From: Thelonectria olida
Lineage: Eukaryota; Ascomycota; Sordariomycetes; Hypocreales; Nectriaceae
NCBI GenBank assembly: GCA_020736575.1
Contig: JAGPYM010000003.1
Span: 2,666,001 to 2,730,000 of the forward strand
Direction: 5' to 3'
DNA: 64,000 nt
This document shows positions 1 to 11,608 of this stretch, one piece after another; the stretch's first letter is position 1; every line of letters begins with the position of its first letter. The notes below the pieces were generated by a model, which had not been told where the DNA came from, searched no databases, and saw nothing but the letters and a program-made list of their open reading frames with translations. The position numbers and the translations under genes are program-made.

Positions 1-5
1 CATCG

Positions 6-1727
6 ATGGCTCCTTCGGCCATCCTACGCCCCGAGTCTGGTGAGCATGCCAAGGAGCATGTCAAGGAGCATGGCAGGAAGCGGTCTTCATTCATGTGGCT
101 TGGGAAACGTCACAGCCATGCCAGTGACGACAAGGAACCCGATTCAGACGCCAACGGCCTGGGACCTGTCAACGCCGATACTCGGGCTGGCGAGGATGAG
201 GCTCTGGCCGGTCATAGTGATGACGGCCGTAGCATTCGCTCAGATGATGATGAGCAGCGGGAAGCTAAGGAAGAGGCGGAAGAATTGGAGGAAGGGGAAG
301 CTTACTACGGCCCCCCTACCACGCTCCTGGCTGAACTCCAGCTTCGCAAGCAACAGCAGAAACAACGAACCCAGCGGCAGTTCCCTGGCGGAATGCATGC
401 TACCCTACTCGAGATGGATGCTGTCGCTGAAACTCAACGCAAACAGAGAAAAGACAGGCGCGTCAACTTGGCCTGGGAGGATGAGCATGGCAACATGGAT
501 GACGAGGACTCTGACGATGAAGATGTTCCTTTGGCCATCATTGCGGCTCGGAACCAGGGCGCGCAGAACGTTATGGATTTAAACCGTCCCCTCGGCTTGA
601 TGGAGCGTCGCGAACTTGAGGACAATGAGCCTCTTAGCCAGCGCCGAGCCCGTCTCCACGGGCAAGACCCTAGGGCTCTCATGGTTAACAAGCCAAGTTT
701 GATGAATCTGCAGGCCAATGGCAGTGGCGTCCACCTTCCACCAACGCCTCGCTCGGGCCAGGATATGTCTATTGGCGAACCTGAGGACGATGAAGTCCCT
801 GGAGAGACGCTTGCCGAGAGAAAGAAGCGACTTGCAACCAAGGAGGAAGAAAACCCACTACCCAAAGCTCGTCCTGTTAGCAGTGTCTTTTCTGCCGAGT
901 TGCTCAGCCAATTCGGCGACCTTGATGAAGAGGAGAAGAAGAAGAAGAAGGAAGAGAAGGAGAATAAGCCTCCTGGTGAAGAGACGCTAGGTGAGCGTCG
1001 CCGTCGCCTGCAGGCTGAACGTGAAGCCCGTGAGCGCGAGATGAGTCTCAACCAGCTTTCTAGCCCCGCTGAGGATGTACACCTGGACTTGAAGCTGCGG
1101 AAGAGCATGGCTAATGTTTTGGGCTCTCACCCACTGAGGGAGCCTGACATTCGAGCTGCAGCAGAGCGGCAACGATTGGAACGCGAGAACCAAATGGCAA
1201 GAGATCGTGACGCCAAGATGGCTGCCTACCGAAATCAGATGCCTACAACTTTGGATGTCCCGAACCACCAAGAGCGCTCCGGTGGCTTCCGGAACGGTGC
1301 TTTCAACGACGGCACAGGTGGCCAGGGACCTCAGGCAGCGATGCCTTCTCCGGCTCTACATACTCAAATGTATGGCGGTGGCCACACTTTGCAACATCGC
1401 GCCAGTGCTGTCTTTAGCTCTTACGGCGCCCCGATGCAATCAATGCCACAGATGCATCAGATGCCACAAATGCACCAGATGCAGATGCCGCAGATGCAGC
1501 TGCAACAACCTGCGTACGGCTCTATGATGAACCTTAACACCAACATCAACAACGTGAATAACATGGGCTACAACGGCATGAACAATATGAATACCATGCC
1601 ACAGTATGGTGGTGGAATGGGCGCATATGGTGGAGGCGTCTACGGTGGTGGAATGCAGATGCCCATGAACACTGGCGGTTCAGTGAACCGTATCGAGCAG
1701 TGGCGCCAGAGTGTCTTGCCTTCATGA
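6..1727 (+). CDS. Acidic low-complexity protein with repeated ER(K/R)xRL motifs; 5' end uncertain
   Basis: A 573-residue open frame with the first ATG only six bases into the window, so the true start or earlier exons may lie to the left. I do not recognise the family. Residues 40-100 and 160-175 are strongly acidic. A short basic motif recurs: EPLSQRRARL (about 208-217), ETLAERKKRL (267-276) and ETLGERRRRL (about 326-336). Residues 300-400 are highly charged and likely helical or coiled coil. From about residue 440 the protein turns into a Met/Gln/Asn/Gly-rich, prion-like tail, with QMPQMHQ-type and GGG-type repeats, and ends RIEQWRQSVLPS. No signal peptide or membrane segment is visible. 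The composition suggests a cytoplasmic or cortical scaffold or RNA-binding factor, but that is only inference. It converges on the Utp12-domain gene downstream. Confidence 0.75.
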   Translation: MAPSAILRPESGEHAKEHVKEHGRKRSSFMWLGKRHSHASDDKEPDSDANGLGPVNADTRAGEDEALAGHSDDGRSIRSDDDEQREAKEEAEELEEGEAYYGPPTTLLAELQLRKQQQKQRTQRQFPGGMHATLLEMDAVAETQRKQRKDRRVNLAWEDEHGNMDDEDSDDEDVPLAIIAARNQGAQNVMDLNRPLGLMERRELEDNEPLSQRRARLHGQDPRALMVNKPSLMNLQANGSGVHLPPTPRSGQDMSIGEPEDDEVPGETLAERKKRLATKEEENPLPKARPVSSVFSAELLSQFGDLDEEEKKKKKEEKENKPPGEETLGERRRRLQAEREAREREMSLNQLSSPAEDVHLDLKLRKSMANVLGSHPLREPDIRAAAERQRLERENQMARDRDAKMAAYRNQMPTTLDVPNHQERSGGFRNGAFNDGTGGQGPQAAMPSPALHTQMYGGGHTLQHRASAVFSSYGAPMQSMPQMHQMPQMHQMQMPQMQLQQPAYGSMMNLNTNINNVNNMGYNGMNNMNTMPQYGGGMGAYGGGVYGGGMQMPMNTGGSVNRIEQWRQSVLPS

Positions 1728-2300
1728 GGCATCTGCATCAACCACTGGATTAACTGCTTTGGATTTCGTGGTGGCCCACTGCCTCATGGATCGCAATCAT
1801 GTTCCATGGACCGCATCGGTTTACCAGGCGACATGACACTCCGTGCACTATTCTTGGGAGATCACAGATGTAAACGATGGCGCGATGGCGCTTGCTTTTA
1901 GTATTTTGGGTTCCGGGTTCACAAAATTCATGAATGGTCCCAGCATGGCGAGGCGCTTGGAAATCAAATCGGGATGAAACGGACAATTTTTGATATTATT
2001 ATTTTTTGTACTTTGTTTTAATCAGGAGAATCAGAAGGAAAGGCCTTGCACTTCTTGGCTTGGAGTTCAGACTTGAGATAGTTTCAGCGAATCGTTGGGT
2101 ATGAATACAAGTTGACTATTGCGTCACCCGATGCTAAATGAATGCACTTGACACAATATATGGACATTTCCTGGGAGGTATCAACTCATGATATTGCCAA
2201 AATACATACAGAAACCCAGTCTACAAGACCAACGCCAGAAATCAACAGCTGAATACCCTCCCCCTTTTTTTGCTACCCTCTTTTCTTTTCCCCTGCGCTT
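1728..2300. other. Convergent 3' flanks
   Basis: 573 bp between the stops of two converging genes. It is AT-richer than its surroundings (poly-T around 1990-2020) and presumably holds both 3' UTRs. I see no gene in it. Confidence 0.6.
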
Positions 2301-3506
2301 TTACCTCCGCTTGCCCCCCGTCTTCTGCAACTTGGCAGGGGGAGCATCGACGTCACTCTCTTCGTCTTCGCCCATGGAGAGATCCACGTCGTCGTGATCC
2401 ACATCGTCCTCGTCGAGAGATTCTTCAGCAGCGCTATCGTCTTCCTCACCGGCGGACTCATCCTCCTCATCGTCTGAATCTCCAACGAAGCCATTCGTGA
2501 TGGGCACATCATCGTCGTCATCGTCATCATCAAAGTCGTCGTCGCCATTGCGCCTCCTGCCAGGAGTGCGGTCGTCTTCGCCCTCGACCCAGATAATGTC
2601 TTCATCGTCGGAATCGTCTGAGTCGGCGTTGTGAGAGAGGCCGGTGCGGGACATCTTGCGGCGCAGGTCCATCTGACCCTCGAGCATGTCGAGCTTGCCC
2701 TTGAGGGCGAGCAGGCTGTTAAGGCCCTTAGCGCGTTCGGCGAGCACCTTTTGCAAGCCGTTGAGACTGTGAATGACCTTGGGCTGGGAGGCGAGGGCGC
2801 CGCCGTGAGCGACAAGGGTCCACTGAACCCAGGTCATGAGGTTACCAGCGCGACCTGGGCGGCGGTAGAGGCGCGCGGAGAGCTTAGTGAGGAGGAGGCT
2901 GGCGAGACTGCTGTCGAGGCGCTCAATAGTGGTGCGGATGGTGTGGAGGTCGTTGGTGTGCAGACAGGACTCGAGGAGGACTGTGTCATCGGTGCGAAGG
3001 GCCTGGGAGAGCACGGTGGTGAGGGACTGGTGAGACGTGGGAATGATGGCATTCTTAGCCGGCGTTGAGACGGCGTTGCTAGCCGAGGGGTGGAGGAGCG
3101 AGTTAACGTCGATAACTTCGTTCTCGGCTCGGAGAAGTTCTCCAAAGGTTGGGGAGGCGGCTTCACCGTCTGAGTCGGCATCTTCGTCTTTGGCGGGCGA
3201 TTGCGCGTCCTTGCCATTGGTGTTATTCCGGGGCGCCTTCAAGTGAGTGAGAACAGCGGCTTCCGTACCGCGGGCAGCTGCATCATCATCTTCGGGCTCG
3301 CTGTGGTCTACGTCCGAGATATCATTGTCGCTTTCGGCGTCAGAGGAGATCTCGATGGGCTCTGCCTGTGAACTTAGGAGGGCGTCGGGGCCTGCGACGG
3401 AAGCGCGAGTCTCGTCAATGGTTGACTTGTTCTGAATCTTTGTAGCAGATCGAACGACGGGGGCTGCCAGCTTCGCTGGGGCTTTCCGCTTCGTTGACAT
3501 GGTCAT
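2301..3506 (-). CDS. UTP5: Utp12-domain SSU processome protein (Utp5-like)
   Basis: Single-exon gene, 401 residues. Residues about 159-275 match the Utp12 (Dip2/Utp12) domain: a helical repeat starting SLTTVLSQALRTDD, containing the diagnostic RLYRRPGRAGNLMTWVQW segment and ending LNSLLALKGKLDMLEGQM. Family members belong to the t-UTP/UTP-A or UTP-B parts of the small-subunit processome, bind the nascent 35S pre-rRNA and are needed for 18S maturation in the nucleolus. The N-terminal 120 residues are acidic and disordered. Residues about 290-385 are a long Asp/Glu tract followed by a basic tail (KTGGKRR), typical of nucleolar proteins. Yeast Utp5 carries an N-terminal WD40 propeller that is absent here, so the UTP5 name rests on the C-terminal domain only. 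Two Met codons (3506 and 3500) could start translation. Confidence 0.75.
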   Translation of the reverse strand: MTMSTKRKAPAKLAAPVVRSATKIQNKSTIDETRASVAGPDALLSSQAEPIEISSDAESDNDISDVDHSEPEDDDAAARGTEAAVLTHLKAPRNNTNGKDAQSPAKDEDADSDGEAASPTFGELLRAENEVIDVNSLLHPSASNAVSTPAKNAIIPTSHQSLTTVLSQALRTDDTVLLESCLHTNDLHTIRTTIERLDSSLASLLLTKLSARLYRRPGRAGNLMTWVQWTLVAHGGALASQPKVIHSLNGLQKVLAERAKGLNSLLALKGKLDMLEGQMDLRRKMSRTGLSHNADSDDSDDEDIIWVEGEDDRTPGRRRNGDDDFDDDDDDDDVPITNGFVGDSDDEEDESAGEEDDSAAEESLDEDDVDHDDVDLSMGEDEESDVDAPPAKLQKTGGKRR

Positions 3507-6338
3507 GAGAACGGCTGGAGGTTGGTGGGATGGAAGTCGTGTGTCAATTGCGAGACGAGGATATTCTGCGATATGCAGAAATGGCGGAACAAAAGGTATT
3601 TGCGCGAAATACGGGAGTCGAGCAAAGATGAGGTATCTTTGTCATGGACAACTGAGATAAGGAATGGTAGCGGCGTCCTCAGCAATCTCAGCGCCGAGTT
3701 GTTGGAAAATTTCACGACCGCGGCTTGAGGTCGACGAACTTTTTTTTTTTTGGCTGGCCTCTGAAGCAAAGTTCCCCACCTGGAGAGAGCCAAGCATTCG
3801 AGGTTGCGGGTGACATAATCAATTGATAACGCGTCACGTGAGTGTGCACATGGAGATAAGCTTAAGTGTAATCTGAGCCAGGCTTCTTTCCTGTCCCGGA
3901 AGGCGTTGGTGTCAGTACCTCGAAGTGATGAGTCATTCTATCTTTTACCACTGCCGTTTCCAAGAAGGAAGGCTGCTGACAGCGAGGAACGCTCGGAGAA
4001 TGTGGCTGTGCCGTCGCAAGATGTGATTGGTGAGAATTTACTGAACTGCTCAGTCTTGGGCGCGAAGCAGCTATGATTGGTGAAAGAGCAAGGCTTAAAT
4101 GAGATGATCGCTGATTGGACAGATAAATGGATCTTGGCGGAGCCGCAATGAGCAGTTTATTGGCTGCAATCAACATCTCTGGGTTCTGGCAAGCGGTGCT
4201 CGTTCGAAAGCGCGACTAGTGTGTCCAAGCTCCCAAGAAGCCAAGCAAAAGGAAGCGCAACATTAAAGGTCCGGGGATTTTAATCGTGAGTGTAAGCCAG
4301 GCTCCACGCTGAATAAACGACCCATGATCGAGAAACTTACTAGCGATTTGTTTCCATGCATGGCAACTTGATTGTGTCCGGCGAGTGCTGCCTTCTAGGC
4401 TACCGGTTGTGGCGGACCCTGCCTTTGCAAGGACCGTGTTGCTTGTCGACGACGAGTCTTGCCTGGACAGGTGGATCTTCCACAGACCCCGGTCCATGGG
4501 TACACCACCGTTTTAACGATAGCCCCTTTAGAAGGGTATCTGCTCGAATGGTGTGTGGCGGGTGAGGCATCGTTGGCCTTTTCGCAACTCGCGTCGCGTC
4601 GCGCACCACACCCTCTCACACACAGAGTGCACCGTCGCGGCGATGCTCGAGTTACGGAGGATTTCCAAGCTGGTTCGGATGAAACGGGTTTCTACTAGGG
4701 CTCCCGGTGTTGAGTAAGTGTCGCAACCTTTTGAGCAGATTACACTCATTTCAAGCTTGAACTACGCGTGCTAAATGGGCCAGGCCGGAGCTCTTTGAGG
4801 CTCGGTGAGGTGAGGACGCTGTGATGCTGTGTGGAGGTTTCCACAGGCATTACCTACCTACCTGAGGTGGTAGGTAAGGCACGTTGGGGTACCTTAGTGA
4901 GGAGTAAAAGTCAATTTTACAGCCGACCCGAGTCAATGACATGTTGAACACAAGTGAATAGGAACACTAGAAGGGAGAAACTGGATCTGGAGCAGCAACT
5001 ATTCCCCATTCAAGAGTTTGTTGCTTCATTTGCACCTGCCGGCTTTCCAAACACCCTTGCAACCAAACCGAAACTGGTTGCCGCCACAACATCTAGAGAA
5101 GCCTCATAGGTCAAGCCGGCGTGAGGCAACTCAACACCCTCCAGCTCGTCCAGCTCTCCTACGAATCCAGCTCTCCAGCCACCACATCCACCACCAGCCA
5201 CTTTCTTCCCAAAAAGCTGAGGCTGCTCACTCAAACGTTGGGTTGTGTACTACGAATTGCTGTTCTGTAGCACTCGTGCCTCGCGGCAGTGCACGGGCCA
5301 TCCTCACCTTTCCCACCTTCAAACTCGGCCAACTAAATTTTTCCCCCTGCTCTTTCCGTGCCCCGATAGTCACAAATTAACGGCTCAGCGGAGTGTGCCT
5401 TCTTCTCTCATAAATACCACCGCGCCTCCGACCGGCCAAAATTCACTGACGTGCACGCGCTTTTCCTCACAGGCCCTCCCCCCCTCCCTCCTTCCCTCCC
5501 AACAGCGCCCAAAAAAGCAAGGTTCCTAACCTGCACGCGCAAATTGTACCTGCGACCTGCGCCTACCATTTTCCCTCCCTCACCCATTAAATAACTGCGC
5601 CCTTGTCTTGCGTTACGAGCCTCCGATACCTCCCAAGTCAAAATAACAAAAAGTCAATCAACCAAAAATCGTCAAGACGCAACCCTAATCCAGTTTACTT
5701 TCCGGCCGTTTTTCAAACTCGTGTTCCTTAGGAACCCCAGCAATTCATAAGGACTCGGCGCGCGCCCTCAGAACGTAATCCTTCTTTCATCACAGTTTGC
5801 GACATCGGATCTTCTTCGGCTACAAACCGCCCGGCGCCATAATTTCGTCTCCCGATCACCACGACGCGACCTGGGCTTCCTCTTCAACGTCGGCGCGCAA
5901 CCACCTGCTTTCATCACATATCGCGACTTGCGCCTGCTGTGTTTTTGTGTGACAGCGTCATCCCCTCTGACCTGGCTCCCACATTAGGTACACTCTCGCT
6001 CTTGGTCTCATCCGCTTCCGCGTTGCCATCTCCGGAGTACCACCACGACCGACTGGCTCTGCGCCACCGCCTGCCGTCCACCTTCCGTCGCATTTCTACG
6101 TTTGCCGTCGCCGCCACCAAGTCGCAGGCATTTAAGTCGCGGCCCACCCCACTGCCAATATTTTCGCGTCGCGCATTTCCTCATCCGTACATCTCCCGCG
6201 AATCGAATCGCCATTGCGCTTGTCGCACAACCCCGTCGGATCGACTCTCGCGCGCGCGCATCGTTTACCATCATTTTCATGTCACCACGCGCCGGTTAAT
6301 CCACCCCGACTCTTGCGCTGTCATCGCGAAAGCCAACC
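3507..6338. other. Divergent intergenic region and BET gene leader
   Basis: 2.8 kb between divergently transcribed Utp12 and BET genes. The part from about 5000 to 6338 is strongly pyrimidine-rich on the plus strand (runs such as CCTCCCCCCCTCCCTCC near 5470) and probably contains the BET promoter and a long leader. An inverted repeat lies at 4850-4877. Open frames here have no family resemblance, and I see no RNA gene. Confidence 0.5.
4850..4877. repeat. Inverted repeat TTACCTACC/GGTAGGTAA
   Basis: Perfect 9-bp arms (4850-4858 and 4869-4877). The 10-bp spacer contains most of another small palindrome, ACCTGAGGT. It lies in non-coding DNA upstream of the BET gene leader. It could be a regulatory site or a hairpin in RNA. 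Confidence 0.6.
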
Positions 6339-9110
6339 ATGGCTTCGCCCGCCCCAGAAGCTCCCGCAGTGGATTCCAAGTCGCGCGACTCGGTGGAGGA
6401 AAAAGAGCAGAAGCCTGAGCTTAACGGGTAAGTTCTCTCTCAACCCCGTTTGCACCAGCACGCACATTTGATGCGCGCTATCTCTTTACTTGCATCTTGC
6501 CATCAGATGCTGACTCGCTCGGTCCTCCAGCCATGCGACTCCTATCGATGCCAAGGACGAATCCGAGAAGCCCAAAGTGAACGGCAACCACGATCATCAT
6601 CCAGTCACCAACGGCGTAGCCAACGATGTGGAAATGAAGAACAGCAACGCGCCGAGCAAACCTGCCGACGAGACGGAGAAGGACGAATCGAATGCAGAGA
6701 CGAAACCTGAGCAGAGTTCAGAAGAGCCGAACCCTAAGCCGGAACTAGTTGAAGATGTCGAGATGACGGATGCGACTCATGTAAACAAGCCCGCAGAGGA
6801 GAAGTCTGCTAAAACCTCTACTCCTCCCCACAATGAAACTACCAAGGACACTGAAATGGCCGACAAGCCCGCTGACGCCGCTCTCGATAAGCCAAATGGT
6901 GTGGATGAAGCTCTCCCTACTTCGGAGGTTGATCTGCAGCCTGCCAGCCTATCACAACTCGCCATCGAAACGAACGAAGCCAATTCCGCTCCCAAGCCTT
7001 CCATCGAAGTCAACATGGAGGATGCTCCGATAGATGTGCCCAGCACTAAGATTGCACGCGAGCGGGAGGACGACGTTGTGGATGAGCCCGCTCCTAAGCG
7101 TGCCAAGACTGAACAATCAGAGGAAGAGACCATCGCCCCTGTCACTGTTGCGTCTTCCGCTCCTGCTGAAGCTCCCTCGCAGAACGATCCCTTTGCTCGA
7201 CTGGAGAAGTGGAACGACCCCGAATTCAATGGCCAGCAAATTACTCCCTACCAACGCCGTGAGATTCGCAAGGTTCTGGGTCGAGTCAAGAAGACCAAGC
7301 AAGGCGGCCACTTCAGAGACTCCGTGCAGAAGATGTGGCCTGCCCTGTGGGACAGTTACGTCGCCAAGATCGAAAAGCCTACTGACTTGTCGGAAATCGA
7401 TCGCACCCTACGTGACCCGAACGGCATCTACGTAACTATTGCTCACTTCAGGAACGATCTTATTCTAATGTACGAAAACACACTTGCCTTCAACGGGCCC
7501 ATTCACGACGTGACCAACGCTGCCCGTGGTTCCATTCGATCCATCTGGGATGACGTTATTACGATTCCCCAGGAAGAACCTGTCAAGCCCAAGCCTATGC
7601 CCAAGCCAAAGGCTCCCCGCGAGTCTCGCACTGCTGCACACGTCGAGACTGCTGTCCGAAAGCCGTCTACCGGCCCGGGCAGTCCTGCCGTCGAAGCCCC
7701 CAAGATGAGCCCAGCGGTTCAGCCTCAGGCTAATGATGTACGACGGGCGTCTTCTGCCACTGAAGGGGATCGGCCAAAACGGACCGTTCGCGCCCCCAAA
7801 CCTAAAGACATCGACTACACGACCAAGCCCTCACGCAAAAAGCTCAAACCCGAGTTGCAGTTTGCTGAGGAAGTTCTGGCCGAGCTGACAGCCCCAAAGA
7901 ACAAGCATCTCAATTCTTGGTTCATGGAGGCGGTGGACGCTGAGGGCCTGAACATCCCCACGTACTACTCCGTTATCAAGAAACCGATGGATCTTGGCAA
8001 GGTCTCGCGTATGATGGCAAGTGGCGACATCGCCTCCCTTAAAGACTTTGACAAGGCTGTGAGGCAAATCTTCATCAACTGCTATGCCTTCAACGGTCCT
8101 GTTGACCAAGGAAACGCTGTCTCGTATGTGGCTGCACAGCTGGAGGACTTCTACAACGCTCAAATGAGGACCAAGGATAGTTGGTTGGCCAAGCATGCGA
8201 AGAACAACGCTCCTCCCCCAGCATCCCACCCCAGTGACGAGGAGGAGGAGGAGGAGGAGGGCGAGGAAGCGGCTGCCCCCACTGTTGATTCATCAAAGGA
8301 AGTTCGAGAGTTGGAAGCTAAGCTGCGCGAGGAGAGCGAAAAGTTGAATGATTTGTTCGCTGCCGACTCTCCCAACCAGGCTCTCATCGGTGTCCAGCAG
8401 GGTATTTTGAAGATGGTACAAGAGGCTCTTCTAAAAGCGAAGCAATCTCTCAGTGAGTATCGCCAAAAGCATGAAAAGTCTGGCAAGAAGTCGAGCAAGC
8501 CCAGCAAGCCCAAGCCTTCGGGTAGCTCAGTACGCAAGCCACCAAGTAATCATCCTTCCAAGAAAGCTAGTGGTACCAAGAAGGCAGCCACTAAGAAGAG
8601 CTTGAACGCCGTTGAGAAGGATGCTATCGCTAACGCCATCAACGACTTGGAGAATGCACACCTTGATCGTGCCATTGATATAATCAAGCGTGACACCGGC
8701 CAGAACGTGAGTAAAGTCCGTCCTCAGAACCAACAAGGTTGCTAACATGATTGCAGGAGAACAACGCTGGCGAGCTTGAGCTAGACATCGACCAACTCAG
8801 TATGGAAGCTCTTCTTAAGTTGTGGGAGCTCTGTAAGAAGGTCCTTCCCAGCTTCGGAAAAGACTTGCCTGGACCAGCACCGTCGCCAGAGGTTCCTCGA
8901 GCGGCACCCCCGAAGCAGTCGAAGAGCGCGGGCAAGCCAAAGAAAAACAAGCCCATGAGCGCCCGAGAGCAAGAGGATAGAATTGCCCAACTGAGAGGCT
9001 TGAGCAAGATGTATAAATCGAACCCTGAAGGGAACGATGGATCAAGCGTGGTGCAAGCGCCTACTCCGAATGCCGAGTCCAGTGATGACTCGGACTCGGA
9101 GGAGGAGTGA
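6339..9110 (+). CDS. BDF1: BET-family double bromodomain protein (Bdf1-like)
   Basis: Three exons, 6339-6427, 6531-8706 and 8757-9110, give 872 residues; introns start GTAAGT and GTGAGT and end CAG. A bromodomain at about 270-370 and a second at about 474-575 each keep the acetyl-lysine-binding Asn (Asn351 in LAFNGP, Asn551 in YAFNGP). An NET/ET domain follows at about 721-790 (VEKDAIANAINDLENAHLD ... LSMEALLKLWELCKK), interrupted by intron 2. The order BD1-BD2-ET is that of BET proteins (yeast Bdf1, animal Brd2/3/4), which read acetylated histone H4, associate with TFIID and counter silencing. The N-terminal 250 residues are acidic with a likely nuclear signal (PAPKRAKT). Between BD2 and ET come an acidic run and a Lys/Ser-rich linker; the C-terminus is acidic. 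Start chosen because exon 1 splices in frame and the ATG follows CCAACC. Confidence 0.95.
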
Positions 9111-10594
9111 ACCTGGCGGGCTTGATGAACGAGTGTATGAATTTGACTGGGGAGTTGCTTGGCTGTGAAAAGGAGCGTGATTCGCCATTATACCCGGCCG
9201 CATGGCTACTCGCATCTTGCTTTCACTGGGCCATCTCGATAGCTGCCTGAGGGTCATTGAGCACGGTGCATCGTCATAGAGATCCGGCCAGCATCGAGAT
9301 GAGGATTTTAATATTTTGCTGGCATCATATTTTTGGCAACCCGCGGCTCTTGGGCGAAGGGCGCGATGACGATGGACATGACCTCGGCGTCGGCGCCTTT
9401 GAAGTCGATTGAGGGCGGTGAAATTGATGAAGAAGCTGCCGACAGCCAAAGAAGCCTCGTGAGAGTGGTGGATTCTGGGGAGGACAATGGGGGGCTTTGC
9501 CGAGTCTTGTCTCTGGAGATGGCGATGCAGTGGGCACATGGGCCACGCACATAGGTAGCCGGGTGTTTGTAGTATTAAATGTACAGTAAAACTTCCCACT
9601 TGGGATTCCCGTCGTTGGTCTTGTGGTGCGATGCGAGGTTGCGATTGCGGGCGGTTTGTTCAGGTCCTGGCGCTGTCGGCGGAGTGGTGCTGAAGTGGCG
9701 ACATGCTGTAAGCATTTTGCGTTCGGTAAGCAAACGAAACGTTGCGTTTGGGGAGGTCAATGGCAATGGCGCCATGTCAGTGTTGGGGTGACTGGACGTC
9801 CATCAAAGTGACGGCCTTTTGCGACATTTTAGGCCATGAGGTAGAGACGCTCTGCGCGACTGGCGTGAACGGGAGAAGTGAAGTGGTGTGAATCAGTATT
9901 CGTCCAGCAGAAGGTCAGCCACCTGGACAGATCAGATCGTCCGTGGTGGGGTGAGGGAAAAGGGTCATGGGGAGAAGGTCGAGCTTTTCACTCCCAGGCA
10001 GCAGTTGAAAACTGGGGGGAATAGCTCGCAGCTCGCTGAAGAGCTGGCAGGAGCATCATGAACCGCCATTCTCTTGAATCAGCTTGATTCCTCTTTCACG
10101 ATTGCAGCTTGATAGGGCCGGGTCGACATCAGAGCGGGGGCGGCGGTTGACGGACGCTGAAATGCTTGGACCCTGGGGTAGTGGAGAGGGAGGCTTTGGG
10201 ACGCAAAAGATGGGAGAAGGGCAAAGGGAAGAAAAGGAGGATATGGAGAAAGGAGGGGAGCGTGTGTGAAATGTTTTGTTCCTGGTAAGTTTTTCCGGTT
10301 GGAGGGGACACATTGAACCAACGGAAAAAGAGAGCAAAAGTATGTATGATGGATTATCGGTTGATGCGTTGTTGGCAAAATGGGTTGGTTGTGTCGTGGT
10401 TGTGCGAGTGAATTTTTCGGCCTCCCGAGGTGGGAAAGTGCGGACCTGCCGTAATTAACGTACCTTATTTAATCGCAGCAACCTAATTCGTTACCCTAGA
10501 CTAACCTTAATATTAGGAGGACCTTAACTTCGTACAGAAAAGCACTTCACGTTTACCAGGAAGCCAATCATATCCAAGGACAGCAGATGTTGCA
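9111..10594. other. Convergent intergenic region
   Basis: 1.5 kb between the stops of the BET and Nudix genes. Several short open frames on both strands lack recognisable domains or consistent splice structure. Probably 3' UTRs plus spacer; a purine-rich stretch lies at 10190-10265. Nothing else seen. Confidence 0.5.
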
Positions 10595-11608
10595 TTACTC
10601 TTCTGATGTTGTTGGAACGGGAATCTTTCTTCTCAATCGCTGGCAAAGTTCCACGTAGTCGGGCTCATGCTCAGCCGTCACTTCTCCGTGTCGAATCAGA
10701 AAATCAATCATGACGGGACACACGTTCGGCTTGAACTCGCCCGCCAGCATCCTCTGCAGCACCTCGTCGCAGCTCATCAACACAAACTCTTCAACCTCAT
10801 CGTCCCCCGGCGCCGGGACCACGTCTGCCGGCAGTTCTAGATCGTACACATAGAGAATGTCCGAGTGCACCAGTCCGCTCCGCACGTTGCGGTTCGCCAT
10901 AGTCACCGCACCCACCGATCTGACGCGGGAGCTCACCAACGCCTCGGGGAGGCAGGCCTCTTCCATGGCTTCGGCTAGAATGCAGTCCAGCGGCGCGTGG
11001 GACGCCTTGATGCCCCCGGCGACGGTGCTGTCGAGCATCCCCGGGTACGTGAACAGCGCTTTGCTTCGCCGGGCGACCCAGATTCGGAGGCTGCCGTCCG
11101 CTGCTCGCACGTAGCCAGTGAGATGGGCCCCGCGGCATGCGATACCAAAGAGAGGCGCCGCGAATCGCTCGAGCTGGACAGGTTCGCGTGCGCCGACGAC
11201 GCGAAAGGGCTCGCTGTGCTCCTGGTGGAGGACGGGGAAGATGTCGCCGTCGATTGCTGCGTCAATGGCTGCTTGGAACGCACCATTGGCGTGCGCGGTC
11301 AGGGTTAGGTCCGAGGGCGGCGCTGTCAACGTCACGGCACGGTTTTCGTGGTCGATGGTGAAGGACGTTGGCCACGGCATGCGCGCGACGGTGTCGGGAT
11401 GGATGTAGCCATGAGGCCGAGGGTCCGGGGCGAGCTGGAGGCGATAGTATGGAGCGTAGTTTGCCTCGAAGTCTAAGGGAACACTGGGCGTGATGTTGGT
11501 GAGATATATCGTTTCGCATTGGCGCGAGGATGGCTCAACTTACTTGTCCACAAGATTTACAAGGTCAAGCAGTTTGTGGGGCAATGGCAATGGGGTTAAT
11601 AGAGTCAT
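10595..11608 (-). CDS. DUF4743 / Nudix hydrolase-like protein (thiamine pyrophosphokinase-related)
   Basis: Two exons on the minus strand: 11608-11544 and 11483-10595 (60-bp intron, GTAAGT..CAG), 317 residues. The N-terminus (LLDLVNLVDN, APYYRLQL, GYIHPDTV) is the DUF4743 domain found ahead of Nudix in fungal proteins often labelled thiamine pyrophosphokinase-related; members of this group hydrolyse oxidised thiamine diphosphates. The Nudix fold spans about residues 125-275 with GYVRAADGSLRIWVARRS, then the Nudix box at 178-201. That box is unusual: it reads GGIKASHAPLDCILAEAMEE, so the first Glu (GX5E) and the Arg of REUXEE are Ala, while the terminal Glu pair survives. Catalysis may therefore be weakened or altered. 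It shares a 460-bp divergent promoter with the beta-lactamase-fold gene. Confidence 0.88.

Noticed and set aside
434..1108. 224-residue minus-strand frame
   Set aside because: Antisense shadow of the acidic protein gene; its Ser/Arg-rich product mirrors GAA/GAG-rich sense codons.
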